A stretch of DNA of 64,000 bases from assembly GCA_016702415.1 (NCBI GenBank), contig JADJEA010000001.1, positions 1,593,001-1,657,000 on the forward strand, given 5' to 3'. The stretch is from Nostocoides sp. (GTDB taxonomy: Bacteria; Actinomycetota; Actinomycetes; Actinomycetales; Dermatophilaceae). Shown here piece by piece: positions 35,809 through 44,620 of this stretch. Below the pieces are notes generated by a model. It saw only the letters and a list, made by a program, of their open reading frames with translations. It did not search any database and was not told where the DNA came from. Each line of letters begins with the position of its first letter. The stretch's first letter is position 1. The position numbers and the translations under genes were made by a program.

Positions 35809-37173
35809 ATGATGCGGCGACTGGATCTGCGTGGGCGATCCCTGTCCCTGCGCGACTTGCGCGAATCCCTACCCCGGGCCGAGTTCGACGTCGACGCCGC
35901 GCTCCATGACGTGGCCCCGATCGGCGAGGCGGTCCGGGTGGGTGGGGCGGCGGCGCTGCGCGACCTGTGCGAGCGCTTCGACGGGGTCCGGCCGGGCCGG
36001 TTGCGGGTCCCGGCGGACGTCCTTGCCCTGGCCCTGAACCGACTCGACCCCGACGTCCGCGCCGCGCTGGAGGTCGCCATCGCCCGCGCCCGGGTGGTCC
36101 ACGCCGACCAAGTGCGCGCCGACACGACCACCCGGGTGACTGCCGGTGGGACCGTCACCGAACGGTGGATTCCCGTCGACCGGGTCGGCCTCTATGTCCC
36201 GGCCGGCCGGGCCGTCTATCCGAGTTCCGTCGTCATGAACGTCGTGCCCGCCCAGGCCGCCGGGGTCAGCTCCCTCGCCGTCGCCAGTCCGCCGCAGAAG
36301 GACAACCCGGCCGATCTCGCCGGATACCCCCACCCGACGATCCTCGCCGCCTGCGCGCTACTCGGCGTCGAGGAGGTGTATGCCGTGGGCGGCGCCCAGG
36401 CGATCGCCGCCTTCGCCTACGGCTTCGTTGACGACGACGACGTCTGCGAGCCGGTGAGCCTGGTGACCGGTCCCGGCAATATCTATGTCGCCGCCGCCAA
36501 GCGACTGCTCAAGGGGCGGATCGGGATCGACGCCGAGGCCGGGCCCACGGAGATCGCCGTCCTGGCCGATGCCACCGCCGATCCCGAGCATGTGGCCGCC
36601 GACCTCATCAGCCAGGCCGAGCACGACCCCCTGGCCGCGAGCGTCCTGGTCACCGATTCCCCGGCACTCGCCGACGCCGTCGCCCTCGCCGTCTCCCGCC
36701 GCGCCGCCGCGACCAAGCACAGCGAGCGCGTCCAGGAGGCGCTGGCCGGGTCGCAGTCGGCAATCGTCCTCGTCGACGATCTCGACCAGGGGATCGCCGT
36801 CGTCGATGCGTATGCCGCCGAACACCTCGAGATCCAGACCGCCGACGCCGACGCCGTCGCCGATCGCGTGCGCAACGCCGGCGCGATCTTCGTCGGGGCC
36901 CATAGCCCCGTCTCCTTGGGCGACTACGCCGCCGGCTCCAACCACGTCCTGCCCACCGGCGGCTGCGCCCTCCACAGCGGCGGGTTGTCGGTCCAATCGT
37001 TCCTGCGCGGCATCCATGTCGTCCGCTACGACCGGGAGGCTCTGGCCGAGGTCGCCGGGCACATCGTCACGCTCGCCGACGCCGAGGACCTCCCCGCCCA
37101 CGGCGAGGCGATCCTCGCCCGCGTCGGGCAGCCGGCCGGCGTCAGCGCCCCTGCCGGCGGGACGCCCGCGTGA
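35809..37173 (+). CDS. hisD: Histidinol dehydrogenase
   Basis: Oxidises L-histidinol to histidine in two NAD-dependent steps, the last reactions of the pathway. The 454 residues include RWIPVDRVGLYVPAGRAVYP, VYAVGGAQAIAAFAYG, VTGPGNIYVAAAKRLLKGRI, GIDAEAGPTEIAVLAD, LISQAEHDPLA with zinc-binding Gln/His, AEHLEIQTADAD, and the C-terminal GSNHVLPTGG with Asp/His ligands nearby. Two ATG codons stand in tandem (35809 and 35812); the -10 spacing fits either. First gene of a seven-gene run on the plus strand ending in priA; hisC overlaps by four bases. Confidence 0.97.
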   Translation: MMRRLDLRGRSLSLRDLRESLPRAEFDVDAALHDVAPIGEAVRVGGAAALRDLCERFDGVRPGRLRVPADVLALALNRLDPDVRAALEVAIARARVVHADQVRADTTTRVTAGGTVTERWIPVDRVGLYVPAGRAVYPSSVVMNVVPAQAAGVSSLAVASPPQKDNPADLAGYPHPTILAACALLGVEEVYAVGGAQAIAAFAYGFVDDDDVCEPVSLVTGPGNIYVAAAKRLLKGRIGIDAEAGPTEIAVLADATADPEHVAADLISQAEHDPLAASVLVTDSPALADAVALAVSRRAAATKHSERVQEALAGSQSAIVLVDDLDQGIAVVDAYAAEHLEIQTADADAVADRVRNAGAIFVGAHSPVSLGDYAAGSNHVLPTGGCALHSGGLSVQSFLRGIHVVRYDREALAEVAGHIVTLADAEDLPAHGEAILARVGQPAGVSAPAGGTPA

Positions 37174-38315
37174 CCACCTCGACCCGGGCGGACCTGACCC
37201 GACTGCTGCGGGCGGATCTGCGGGGGGAATCGGCATACGGCGCACCGCAACTGGCGGTTCCGGCGGCCCTCAACACCAACGAGAACTCCTATCCCGTCCC
37301 GGCCGATGTCGTCGCCGAGATGGCGGCGGAGGTCGCGCGGATCCTCCCGGGCCTCAACCGCTATCCCGACCGGGAGTTCACGGCCCTGCGGGCGGCCCTC
37401 GCGGGCTACCTCTCGCGGTCGGGAACGCCGATTTCGGCCGATCAGGTCTGGGCCGGCAACGGCTCCAATGAGGTGCTGCTGCATCTCTTCCAGGCCTTCG
37501 GTGGGGCGGGTCGGACGGCGATCGGGTTCACGCCGTCGTACTCGATGCACGCGATCATCGCCGGGACGAGCCAGACCACGTGGCTGCCCGGCCGACGCCA
37601 CACCGAGCCCGGGCGCCTCTTCGAGCTCGACGCCGAATCCGTTGCCGCGCAAGTTGAATCGGTCAATCCCGCGCTGGTCTTCCTGTGTTCCCCCAATAAC
37701 CCGACGGGCACGGCGATCGGGCTGGACGTCGTCGAGGCCGCCTATGCCGCCGCCCCCGACGCGGTCATCGTCGTCGACGAGGCGTATGCCGAGTTCGCCC
37801 GCCCCGGCACCGCCTCCGCGCTGACCCTGCTGGCCGGGCGGGAGCGACTCGTGGTGACCCGGACGATGAGCAAGGCCTTCGCCTTGGCCGGTGGCCGCCT
37901 CGGCTATCTCGCCGCCGACCCCGAACTCACTGCACTGCTGCGGCTGGTCCGGTTGCCCTACCACCTGTCCACGCCGGTCCAGGCGATCGCGGTGGCGGCC
38001 CTGCGGCATACCGACACCATGCTGGGCACCGTCGGGGCCATCACGGCGCAACGCGACCGGATCGCCATCGAACTCGCCGCCCTCGGCTACCCCCCGGTCC
38101 CCAGCGACGCCAACTTCGTCCTGTTCGGCGGTCTCGCCGACGCCGGGGCGACGTGGGCCGCCCTCCTCGACCGCGGGGTGCTGGTGCGCGATGTCGGCAT
38201 CCCCCACTACCTTCGGGTGACGGCGGGGACCCCCGCCGAGACGACGGCCTTCCTCGACGCCATGGCCAGCCTGGGCGACGAGCACCGCCTGACGCGACGA
38301 TCGGACCAGTCATGA
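37170..38315 (+). CDS. hisC: Histidinol-phosphate aminotransferase
   Basis: A PLP enzyme converting imidazole-acetol phosphate and glutamate to histidinol phosphate. The 381 residues show LNTNENSYPVPADVVAEM (substrate-binding Asn-Glu-Asn), WAGNGSNEVLLHLFQAFGG, GFTPSYSMH, LCSPNNPTGTAIG, VIVVDEAYAEFARPG with the PLP Asp, and TRTMSKAFALAGGRLGYLAA with the Schiff-base Lys. Starts with GTGA overlapping the hisD stop, and overlaps hisB likewise, so the genes are translationally coupled. Confidence 0.96.
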   Translation: MTTSTRADLTRLLRADLRGESAYGAPQLAVPAALNTNENSYPVPADVVAEMAAEVARILPGLNRYPDREFTALRAALAGYLSRSGTPISADQVWAGNGSNEVLLHLFQAFGGAGRTAIGFTPSYSMHAIIAGTSQTTWLPGRRHTEPGRLFELDAESVAAQVESVNPALVFLCSPNNPTGTAIGLDVVEAAYAAAPDAVIVVDEAYAEFARPGTASALTLLAGRERLVVTRTMSKAFALAGGRLGYLAADPELTALLRLVRLPYHLSTPVQAIAVAALRHTDTMLGTVGAITAQRDRIAIELAALGYPPVPSDANFVLFGGLADAGATWAALLDRGVLVRDVGIPHYLRVTAGTPAETTAFLDAMASLGDEHRLTRRSDQS

Positions 38316-38920
38316 AGACCAGCCCTCGCACCGCGGCCCGCGAGCGGGCGACGTCCGAGTCGAGCGTGTCGGTGCGGGTCGACCTCGACGGGACCGGGCG
38401 CTCCTCGATCATCACCGGCATCGGGTTCTATGACCACATGCTCACCGCGCTGTCGCGGCATTCCCTCATCGACCTCGACATCACCGCGACCGGCGACACC
38501 CACATCGATGCCCACCACACGGTCGAGGACACCGCGATCGTGCTGGGGGAGGCCCTCGGGGCGGCGCTCGGCGACAAGCGGGGCATCGCCCGGTTCGGCG
38601 ATGCTCTCGTCCCGCTCGACGAGGCGCTGGTCCAGGCGGTCGTCGACGTCGCCGGGCGGCCCTATTGCATCCACACCGGGGAGCCTCCCGGCCAGGAGTA
38701 TGTCGTCATCGGGGGCAACTACGTCGGGTCGCTGACCCGGCACGTCTTTGAGACCCTCGCCTTCCGCGCCGGGATCGCCCTCCACGTCCGGGTCCTGTCG
38801 GGGCGCGACCCGCACCATGTCGCCGAGGCGCAGTTCAAGGCCGTGGCGCGCGCGCTGCGCGCGGCGATCGAGCGGGACCCGCGGGTGAGCGGCATACCGA
38901 GCACGAAGGGCGCGCTTTAG
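38312..38920 (+). CDS. hisB: Imidazoleglycerol-phosphate dehydratase
   Basis: Dehydrates imidazoleglycerol phosphate to imidazole-acetol phosphate at a two-manganese site. The 202 residues carry the family landmarks: GIGFYDHMLTALSRHSLIDL, DTHIDAHHTVEDTAIVLGEA with the His and Glu metal ligands, HVFETLAFRAGIALHV, and the second His group GRDPHHVAEAQFKAVARALR. This is the monofunctional form without a histidinol phosphatase domain, as usual in actinobacteria. ATG overlaps the hisC stop. Confidence 0.96.
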   Translation: MKTSPRTAARERATSESSVSVRVDLDGTGRSSIITGIGFYDHMLTALSRHSLIDLDITATGDTHIDAHHTVEDTAIVLGEALGAALGDKRGIARFGDALVPLDEALVQAVVDVAGRPYCIHTGEPPGQEYVVIGGNYVGSLTRHVFETLAFRAGIALHVRVLSGRDPHHVAEAQFKAVARALRAAIERDPRVSGIPSTKGAL

Positions 38921-38924
38921 CCGT

Positions 38925-39578
38925 ATGCCGACCCCCGCCCGCCCCGTCCCCCACCGCCCCGTGGGGACCCTGCTGCTGGCCCGCGCCCGCCCGGAACGCG
39001 TGCGGATCTGGGCCGGCCGCGGCCTGCTCTCGGTCCATGTGACCGGGTTGGGGCCCTGGAGCGCGGTGACGCCGGCGAGCGACCGGGCCCAGTCCGCAGT
39101 GCCCTATGACGACGCCCCGATGGCGCTGGCCGCCCGCCCGCTGCCGTCGAGCCTGCGTCCGTCGATCACCTTCGTGGTGGCAGGCCTCAGGGCGGCGATC
39201 GTCGTCCAGCCCCGCGGGTGGCGCACCGTGAAGCGGTGGGTGGTCTGGCTGCCCGAGGCCGGTGTGGTCCAGGCGCCCGGTCTGCCGCCGGCGCTTGCCG
39301 TCGACCTCATCGACGTCACTGGCGCGGGTCGCCCCGCGATGCCGGGGTTGTTGGAGGCGCTCGAGGACGTGCCCCGCGATGCGGTGACGTGGCTCGCCAA
39401 CGTCCACCACGCGTTGCGGCTGCCCGGTCGTGACCTGCTCGTCGACCCGGACGCCGCCCTGGGGACCCTCGTCGAGCCCGACCCGGAGTCGGTGGCGCGC
39501 TTCGACGGGATCATGCGCGAGGAGGCGGCCCATATCGCCGAGGTCGCCCATCCGGGGCGTCGCCGGGGATCCCGATGA
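38925..39578 (+). CDS. Unassigned protein between hisB and hisH
   Basis: 217 residues, no family recognised with certainty. It has a beta-rich N-terminal half (GTLLLARARPERVRIWAGRG, LLSVHVTGLGPWSAVTPAS, ITFVVAGLRAAIVVQPRGWR) and an Asp/Glu-rich C-terminal half (LVDPDAALGTLVEPDPESVA, IMREEAAHIAEVAHPG). No signal peptide or membrane segment is visible. It lies four bases after hisB and overlaps hisH by four, so it is translated within the histidine operon. A role in histidine synthesis is possible but not shown by sequence. The ATG lies inside a copy of the iterated octamer. Confidence 0.75.
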   Translation: MPTPARPVPHRPVGTLLLARARPERVRIWAGRGLLSVHVTGLGPWSAVTPASDRAQSAVPYDDAPMALAARPLPSSLRPSITFVVAGLRAAIVVQPRGWRTVKRWVVWLPEAGVVQAPGLPPALAVDLIDVTGAGRPAMPGLLEALEDVPRDAVTWLANVHHALRLPGRDLLVDPDAALGTLVEPDPESVARFDGIMREEAAHIAEVAHPGRRRGSR

Positions 39579-40216
39579 CGGCCCGGGTCGTCGTCCTGGA
39601 TTACGGAAGCGGCAATGTCCGCTCCGCGGTGCGCGCCCTGGAACATGTCGGGGCCGAGGTCGTCCTGACGGCCGACCCGAAGGCGGTGGCCGATTGTGGG
39701 GGCCTGTTCGTCCCCGGGGTCGGCAACTTCCACGCCTGCATGGCCGGCCTGCGCGCCGTCGACGGCCCCAGGCTCATCGACATCCGGCTCGCCGGCGGTC
39801 GGCCGGTCCTGGGAGTCTGCGTCGGGATGCAGATCCTTTTCGAGGGCTCCCAGGAGCCCAGCGCCGACCCCCAGCCGGGCCTGGGGGAGTGGCCGGGCAC
39901 CGTCACGCGCCTGCCCGCGGACGTGGTCCCCCATATGGGTTGGAATACCGTCGCCGTCCCCGCCGGGAGCACCCTTTTCGCGGGCATTGCCGACCAGCGG
40001 TTCTATTTCGTCCATTCGTATGCCGCGCGCACCTGGGACCTGCCCGTCGCCGACGGCGCGATGGGGCGCCGCTCGCCGCTCGTGACCACGACGGAGTATG
40101 CCGAGTCCTTCGTCTCGGCCGTCGAGAACGGCCCACTGTCGGCGACGCAATTCCACCCCGAGAAGTCCGGCGAGGCCGGACTGCAGCTGCTGAGGAACTG
40201 GGTGAGGTCACTATGA
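39575..40216 (+). CDS. hisH: Imidazole glycerol phosphate synthase, glutamine amidotransferase subunit
   Basis: Releases ammonia from glutamine and channels it to HisF, which makes imidazoleglycerol phosphate and AICAR. The 213 residues are a class I amidotransferase: VVLDYGSGNVRSAVRALEHV, GLFVPGVGNFHACMAGLR, the Cys nucleophile in LGVCVGMQILFEGSQE at about residue 85, FYFVHSYAAR, and the His-Glu pair in SATQFHPEKSGEAGLQLLRN. hisF, its obligatory partner, is not in this window, nor is hisI. Confidence 0.96.
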   Translation: MTARVVVLDYGSGNVRSAVRALEHVGAEVVLTADPKAVADCGGLFVPGVGNFHACMAGLRAVDGPRLIDIRLAGGRPVLGVCVGMQILFEGSQEPSADPQPGLGEWPGTVTRLPADVVPHMGWNTVAVPAGSTLFAGIADQRFYFVHSYAARTWDLPVADGAMGRRSPLVTTTEYAESFVSAVENGPLSATQFHPEKSGEAGLQLLRNWVRSL

Positions 40217-40671
40217 CGACCCGCAAGACCACGTCCCGAACGAAACGGCGCTCGACCGGGCGCAGCGGATCGCGCGCCACGACCCGCCGACGCAGCGGCA
40301 CGGCATACCGGCGGCGGCGCACGACACCGAAGGTGGCCACAACCGTCGGCTCGGCCATCGGACTGCTGGTGGTGACCGCGCTGACCAGGATGAGCTGGCC
40401 GCAACGCCTCGGGCTCGTTGCGCTCGTCCTGCTCGCGGGGCTTGCCTGGGTGATCTGGTCACACCGCGCGGAGATCGCGCACGGCGCTTCCGAGCAGGAT
40501 GCCGCGCCGCATGGCGCGGGGTCGGGGACGGTGTCACCCGGAGGGCCGGCTCCCGCAGGTGCCGGCCCGCAGGACGCACCGTCGGTCTCGCCAACGACGC
40601 CCATCCCCGCGACACCCATCCCCCCGACACCCATGCCCCCGATGCCCCCGGGCCCGCCGCCGGGTGCCTGA
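40213..40671 (+). CDS. Small basic two-helix membrane protein in the his operon
   Basis: 152 residues, unrecognised. A strongly basic N-terminus (about 40 residues rich in Arg, Thr and Ser, RRSGTAYRRRRTTPK) is followed by two hydrophobic segments (TTVGSAIGLLVVTALT and RLGLVALVLLAGLAWVIWS), then a Pro/Ala/Gly-rich tail with repeats of PTPIP and PMPP. It overlaps hisH by four bases. Membrane location is inferred. The DNA-binding-like Arg-rich tail and Pro-rich end are low-complexity, so no function is claimed. Confidence 0.65.
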   Translation: MTTRKTTSRTKRRSTGRSGSRATTRRRSGTAYRRRRTTPKVATTVGSAIGLLVVTALTRMSWPQRLGLVALVLLAGLAWVIWSHRAEIAHGASEQDAAPHGAGSGTVSPGGPAPAGAGPQDAPSVSPTTPIPATPIPPTPMPPMPPGPPPGA

Positions 40672-40688
40672 GCTGGGCGAGCGCATCG

Positions 40689-40706
40689 CGCACCCGATCG
40701 GGTGCG
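40689..40706. promoter_or_regulatory. 18-base perfect palindrome upstream of priA
   Basis: CGCACCCGATCGGGTGCG reads the same on both strands with no spacer, 31 bases before the priA start. It could be an operator, or, as RNA, a short hairpin separating priA from the upstream genes. The iterated octamer overlaps its right end. Confidence 0.4.
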
Positions 40707-40736
40707 GCATACCGACCGCGACACACAGAAGGACCG

Positions 40737-41474
40737 ATGACCACCCCTCCCCGCCTTCAACTCCTGCCCGCCGTCGACGTCTCCGGTGGCCGCGCCGTCC
40801 AACTCCAGCAAGGGGTGGCGGGCAGCGGGTGGGAGTTCGGCGACCCGATCGAGGCGGCCCTGGCCTGGCAGGAGCAGGGAGCGGAGTGGATCCACCTCGT
40901 CGACCTCGACGCCGCCTTCGGGCGCGGCTCGAACGCCGACCTGCTCGCCGAGATCGTCGGCCGGCTCGACATCGACGTCGAGATGAGCGGTGGCATCCGC
41001 GACGAGGAGTCGCTGGCCCGGGCGCTGGGGACCGGCTGCCGGCGGGTCAACGTCGGCACAGCGGCCCTGGAGAATCCGCAATGGACGGCGCTCGCGATCG
41101 CCGCCCACGGGGACAAGGTCGCGATCGGGCTCGATGTCCGCGGCGAGACCCTCGCGGCCCGCGGCTGGACCAGCGAGGGCGGCAACCTCTGGGAGACGCT
41201 GGAGCGCCTGGACGCCGCCGGGTGCGCCCGCTATGTCGTCACCGACGTCAACAAGGACGGGATGCTCGCCGGACCCAACCTCGAACTCCTGACGTCGGTC
41301 GCGGCCCGGACGCCGGCTCCGGTCATCGCCAGCGGGGGAGTCTCGACGCTGGCCGACATCGCCGCCATCCGCGCCCTGGTCCCGCTCGGCATCGAGGGGG
41401 CCATCATCGGGTCCGCGCTCTACAAGGGTGCCTTCAGCCTCCCCGACGCCCTCGACCTGGCCGGCCGCCCTTGA
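40737..41474 (+). CDS. priA: Bifunctional phosphoribosyl isomerase PriA (HisA and TrpF activities)
   Basis: Isomerises ProFAR in histidine synthesis and, in actinobacteria, phosphoribosylanthranilate in tryptophan synthesis. The 245 residues follow M. tuberculosis PriA closely: LLPAVDVSGGRAVQLQQG with the catalytic Asp, GAEWIHLVDLDAAFGRGSN, EMSGGIRDEESLARALGTGC, RVNVGTAALENPQW, VVTDVNKDGMLAGPNLELL with the second catalytic Asp, and PVIASGGVSTLADI. Start ATG is preceded by AGAAGGA. The last gene of the his run; there is no hisF after it. Confidence 0.94.
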   Translation: MTTPPRLQLLPAVDVSGGRAVQLQQGVAGSGWEFGDPIEAALAWQEQGAEWIHLVDLDAAFGRGSNADLLAEIVGRLDIDVEMSGGIRDEESLARALGTGCRRVNVGTAALENPQWTALAIAAHGDKVAIGLDVRGETLAARGWTSEGGNLWETLERLDAAGCARYVVTDVNKDGMLAGPNLELLTSVAARTPAPVIASGGVSTLADIAAIRALVPLGIEGAIIGSALYKGAFSLPDALDLAGRP

Positions 41475-41553
41475 TCCGCAGGGAGAGCCAGCGCGGCGTT
41501 CGGCGCCCGCGGCGTCCGACGCGAGTGGCCCCCACCGAGCCGAGAGCAGTGAG

Positions 41554-42342
41554 ATGACCAACCCCCGCGATCACGCGACCCACCCCCACCGCGTCGAGGC
41601 GCACGCGGCCACCGACAGTGCGGGCGCGCCCTGGCAGGAGCGCATCCTCCACCCGTCGGGCTTCGAGGCCGATACCGGTCAGAGCGATCCTGCTCTTGTT
41701 GCGGCGATCGCCGGCGAGGACGACATGGTGCTGATGAGCGCGGTGGCCAGCGGCCGATTCCTCGTCGCCGTGGTGCCCCATGCCCAGGAGATCGTCACCG
41801 ACGAACGCGGGCTGGCCCACGACCCCAGCGTCGAGATGGCCCTGGTCACCCTCACCGCCCCCGACGGACGCCGGGCCATCCCCGCCTTCACCGGGATCGC
41901 CGAACTCGCCCACTGGGATCCGGCGGCCCGGCCGGTCCCCGTCACCGCCGACAAACTCGCCCAGGCCGCGGTCAGTGAGGGGTGCGAGGTCATCGTCCTC
42001 GACCTCGACCAGCCGCACGCGCGCGAGCTCCGGCCCAGCCAGGTCTGGGCGCTTGCGATGGATCGGCCGTGGTCGCCACCGGAGCGGGATTCCTTCGTCG
42101 ACGCCGCGGTCGGTCGGGTGGTGGCCCGGGAGGGGGAGGTCACGGCATACCGGAGGTATGCCGCCGACCCTCCCGGAACCCTTGGCGTCGAACTCACCCT
42201 GGTCCCCGGACTCGACCGCGCGTCCGTGACCGCATTGGTCACCCGGATCGGGGAGCAGTTGGCCACGGATGGGGAGTTCCGTGCTCGCATCGACGGCCTC
42301 GCCTTCCGCATCGCCGGGTCAGTGGTGCCCGCCGGCGAGTGA
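41554..42342 (+). CDS. SseB family protein
   Basis: 262 residues with the SseB-type N-terminal domain seen after priA in many Micrococcales: DPALVAAIAGEDDMVLMSAV, SGRFLVAVVPHAQEIVTDER, ALVTLTAPDGRRAIPAFTGI, ELAHWDPAARPVPVTADKLA. A second domain with VELTLVPGLDRASVTALVTR follows. It is cytoplasmic, with no known reaction; enterobacterial SseB enhances serine sensitivity, which says little here. Start ATG 41554 has GTGAG just upstream and no strong ribosome binding site. The stop is at 42342. Confidence 0.82.
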   Translation: MTNPRDHATHPHRVEAHAATDSAGAPWQERILHPSGFEADTGQSDPALVAAIAGEDDMVLMSAVASGRFLVAVVPHAQEIVTDERGLAHDPSVEMALVTLTAPDGRRAIPAFTGIAELAHWDPAARPVPVTADKLAQAAVSEGCEVIVLDLDQPHARELRPSQVWALAMDRPWSPPERDSFVDAAVGRVVAREGEVTAYRRYAADPPGTLGVELTLVPGLDRASVTALVTRIGEQLATDGEFRARIDGLAFRIAGSVVPAGE

Positions 42343-42459
42343 CCGGCGGTCGCGCGACTTAAGGTGGCGGATCGGTTGTCGGCAGGCGGCTGTCGGCGGT
42401 GGGTTCTAGTCTTCCTCGTGGTGGCCTCCGCGACGGCGGCCAAGTCAGGGGGAGGGCGC

Positions 42460-43816
42460 ATGGGGACGGGCGTGGAGGGACTCGGTGTCGCCGGTCGGCG
42501 GCACCGGCGGCGGGTCACGCCGTCCTGGCTGGTGGCGCTGTGCGCGGCCGTCCTGCTCACCCTGGGCGCGCTGAGTGTGGTGCCGGCATCGGCGGATCCT
42601 CCGCCCTCGCCGACGCTGACGCTGACGCCGGGCGCCGTCACCGTGCCGGCCGGGTCGAGCCTCGGCCTGACCGTCACGCTCGACAACCCGGGGCCGGACC
42701 CGACGACCCTCGTCGGACTGAGCGTTCTGGTTCCCGGGGTGGGGTTCACGCCCGTCACCGGCAGCGTCACCGGCGTCACCGTGGCCGATCCCGTCGTCAC
42801 CGCCGGCGGCGACGGCGACCTCTGGGCGTGGGGCGAGGGGGTGGGCTCCTGGCCGGCCGGATCGGTCTCGCTCGGCCCGGGTGAGACCGCGACCCTCCAT
42901 CTCGAGGGCGTGCCCGCCGCGCCGGGGGAGGTCCGCCTCGCCGCCGAGGCCGTCACCGGCACGGGCACGATCAGCGCAGATCCCGTGACGATCACGATCA
43001 CGAATGCGCCCCCCGGCGTGGATGCCGGCGGGGGGTATGCCGGCGGCGAGGGGACCGCGATCGCGGTGGCGGGTTCGGCATCCGACCCCGACGGTGACGC
43101 GGTGACCGTCGCCTGGAGCGTCGCCCCCCGATCGGGCGTGGCCTATGGGACGACATGCGCCGTCGCCGATCCGACCGCGCTGGCGACGACGCTGGCTTGC
43201 AGCGACGAGGGCATATTCACCGTTACGCTCACGGTCGCCGATCCGTTCCACCCGCCCGTGAGGCGCCGGCGATGCCCACACCTACGACGTCGACTTCTGC
43301 GACGGCTACTCGACGCTGGGGGCGGCCCACAGCGGCAGCATCGTCGTCACCCACGTCGTGGCCGCACCCCAGACCTGTCCCGTCACCGTTTGGGTGACCG
43401 ACGACTCCGGGGCGTATGCCGAGTCCACCGTCACCGTCACCGTCGCCCCCCGGCCGGTCACGATCAGCGGAACAGGTTCGATCCTCCTCGACGGACGGCG
43501 GGCCACGCTCAAGACCGCTGTCAGCCGCGATCTGGCCGGCCGGCTGAGCGGGACGACACGGATCACTCGCGGGGTCCACGCCTTCGCCGCCACCACGATC
43601 GGACGGTTGACGGCCGTGGGACGCCAGGCGACCTGGGCGGGGTCGGGACGCTGGGACGGACGCCCGGGCTTCCGCTATCTGGTGACGGTGGTCGACAATC
43701 CGCCCGGGGTGGCGGATCGGGTCCGGCTGCAGGTCACCGGGCCCTCGGGGAGCATCGTCCTCTCCGGGGCCGGGGCGACGCTCCCGGGGGGTGCTCTGGC
43801 GCTCGTGTGGCGCTGA
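42460..43816 (+). pseudogene. Secreted surface protein with Ig/PKD-like repeats; one-base frameshift near 43262
   Basis: A signal peptide (RRRVTPSWLVALCAAVLLTL to ASA) leads into an Ala/Val/Thr-rich beta domain (GAVTVPAGSSLGLTVTLDNP) and a PKD-like repeat (DPDGDAVTVAWSVAP, TVTLTVADPFHPPV). The frame then breaks; the continuation DAHTYDVDFCDGYSTLGAAH runs in the next frame to the stop at 43816 with another beta domain (TVWVTDDSGAYAESTVTVTV, TRITRGVHAFAATTIGRL). Deleting one G at 43262-43263 joins them as HPPVSAGDAHTY, giving about 451 residues. The start is decided by AGGGGGAGG upstream of ATG 42460. No anchor is visible, so release is likely. Function unknown. Confidence 0.72.
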
Positions 43817-43832
43817 CCGGGTGGGGGTGCGC

Positions 43833-43838
43833 CATACT
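43833..43838 (+). promoter_or_regulatory. -10 box of the DUF2505 gene
   Basis: CATACT ends six bases before the GTG at 43845, preceded by TGCG as an extended -10. No ribosome binding site. Confidence 0.4.
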
Positions 43839-43844
43839 CCCCCC

Positions 43845-44324
43845 GTGAGATTCCGCCACGTCCTGTCCTATGACGCCACCCACGACGAGGTCTTCGCCAT
43901 GCTGGCGGACGCCGAGTTCCGCGAGGTCGTGGCGGGACGGCAACTGGCGGTGCGGCATACGGTCACCTTGCGCGACACCGCGGCGGGAATGGATGTCGTC
44001 GTCGACCTCGTCCGGTCGACCGACGGGCTCCCGTCGTTCGCCGCGGCCATGGTCGGCTCGGAGATCACCACGCGCCAGCACGAGGTGTGGCGGACCCGCG
44101 ACCGGGCCAGTCTCGAGCTCTTCGTCCCGGGCAAACCGGCCCGGATGGAGGGGAGCATCAGCCTCGCCGAGAGCGACGGTGTCACGACCCAGACTGTTTC
44201 CGGGGACCTCAAGGTCGCGATCCCCTTCATCGGCGGCAAGGTCGAGGGACTCATCGCCGACCTGTTCCGGATGGCGCTCGAGGTCGAGGAGGAGGCGGGG
44301 CGCGAGTGGCTGGGGGAGCCCTGA
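43845..44324 (+). CDS. DUF2505 (SRPBCC-like) protein
   Basis: 159 residues matching the actinobacterial DUF2505 family, a START/SRPBCC-like fold expected to enclose a hydrophobic ligand: RFRHVLSYDATHDEVFAMLA, DAEFREVVAGRQLAV, SEITTRQHEVWRTRDRASLE, FVPGKPARMEGSISLAESDG, TVSGDLKVAIPFIGGKVEGL. Cytoplasmic; ligand unknown. Rather far from typical enzymes, and no catalytic residues can be named. The GTG start follows a -10 box by six bases. Confidence 0.82.
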   Translation: MRFRHVLSYDATHDEVFAMLADAEFREVVAGRQLAVRHTVTLRDTAAGMDVVVDLVRSTDGLPSFAAAMVGSEITTRQHEVWRTRDRASLELFVPGKPARMEGSISLAESDGVTTQTVSGDLKVAIPFIGGKVEGLIADLFRMALEVEEEAGREWLGEP

Positions 44325-44620
44325 CCTCCTGATATCCTTGACGGCAACCGATCGAGGCTGCCCACCGGCGGCGTCGATGCTCAAGTGAAGTCGACGGCAG
44401 TCGCTTCCACCCGCGATCGCTCCGGCGGCCGGGTCAACGGCCGGCTCCTCAGGGACGACCACGGCAGGTCCGTGGCCGACCGCGGGGGCGGGACTCGGCA
44501 TACGTCCGGGTCCCTCATCGGCCGGGCTGCCACCGACCTCCCGCGAGCCGTCGCGGGAGGTTTCCTCGTCTCGGAGGTGCCTCACGCGCCGCAGCCCCGC
44601 ACGACGAGAAGGAGCACCAC
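44325..44620 (+). promoter_or_regulatory. Long infC leader with possible attenuator
   Basis: 296 bases without a gene. TATCCT near 44332 may be the promoter -10. The stretch contains several hairpin-forming segments (CCACGG/CCGTGG around 44459-44475) and ends with a terminator-like stem at 44537-44560, about 60 bases before the infC start. A long leader with structure is common upstream of infC operons, where ribosomal protein L20 or ribosome state controls expression. Confidence 0.45.
44537..44560 (+). terminator. infC: Attenuator-type hairpin before infC
   Basis: CCTCCCGCGA / TCGCGGGAGG form a perfect 10-base stem with loop GCCG, followed directly by TTTCCTCGTC. It is the only hairpin with a T-tract seen here and could be a conditional terminator in the infC leader. 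Confidence 0.55.

Noticed and set aside
32721..36158. 1145-codon open frame antisense to glnE and hisD
   Set aside because: It crosses two well-identified genes and lacks any recognisable domain; typical of third-position GC bias.
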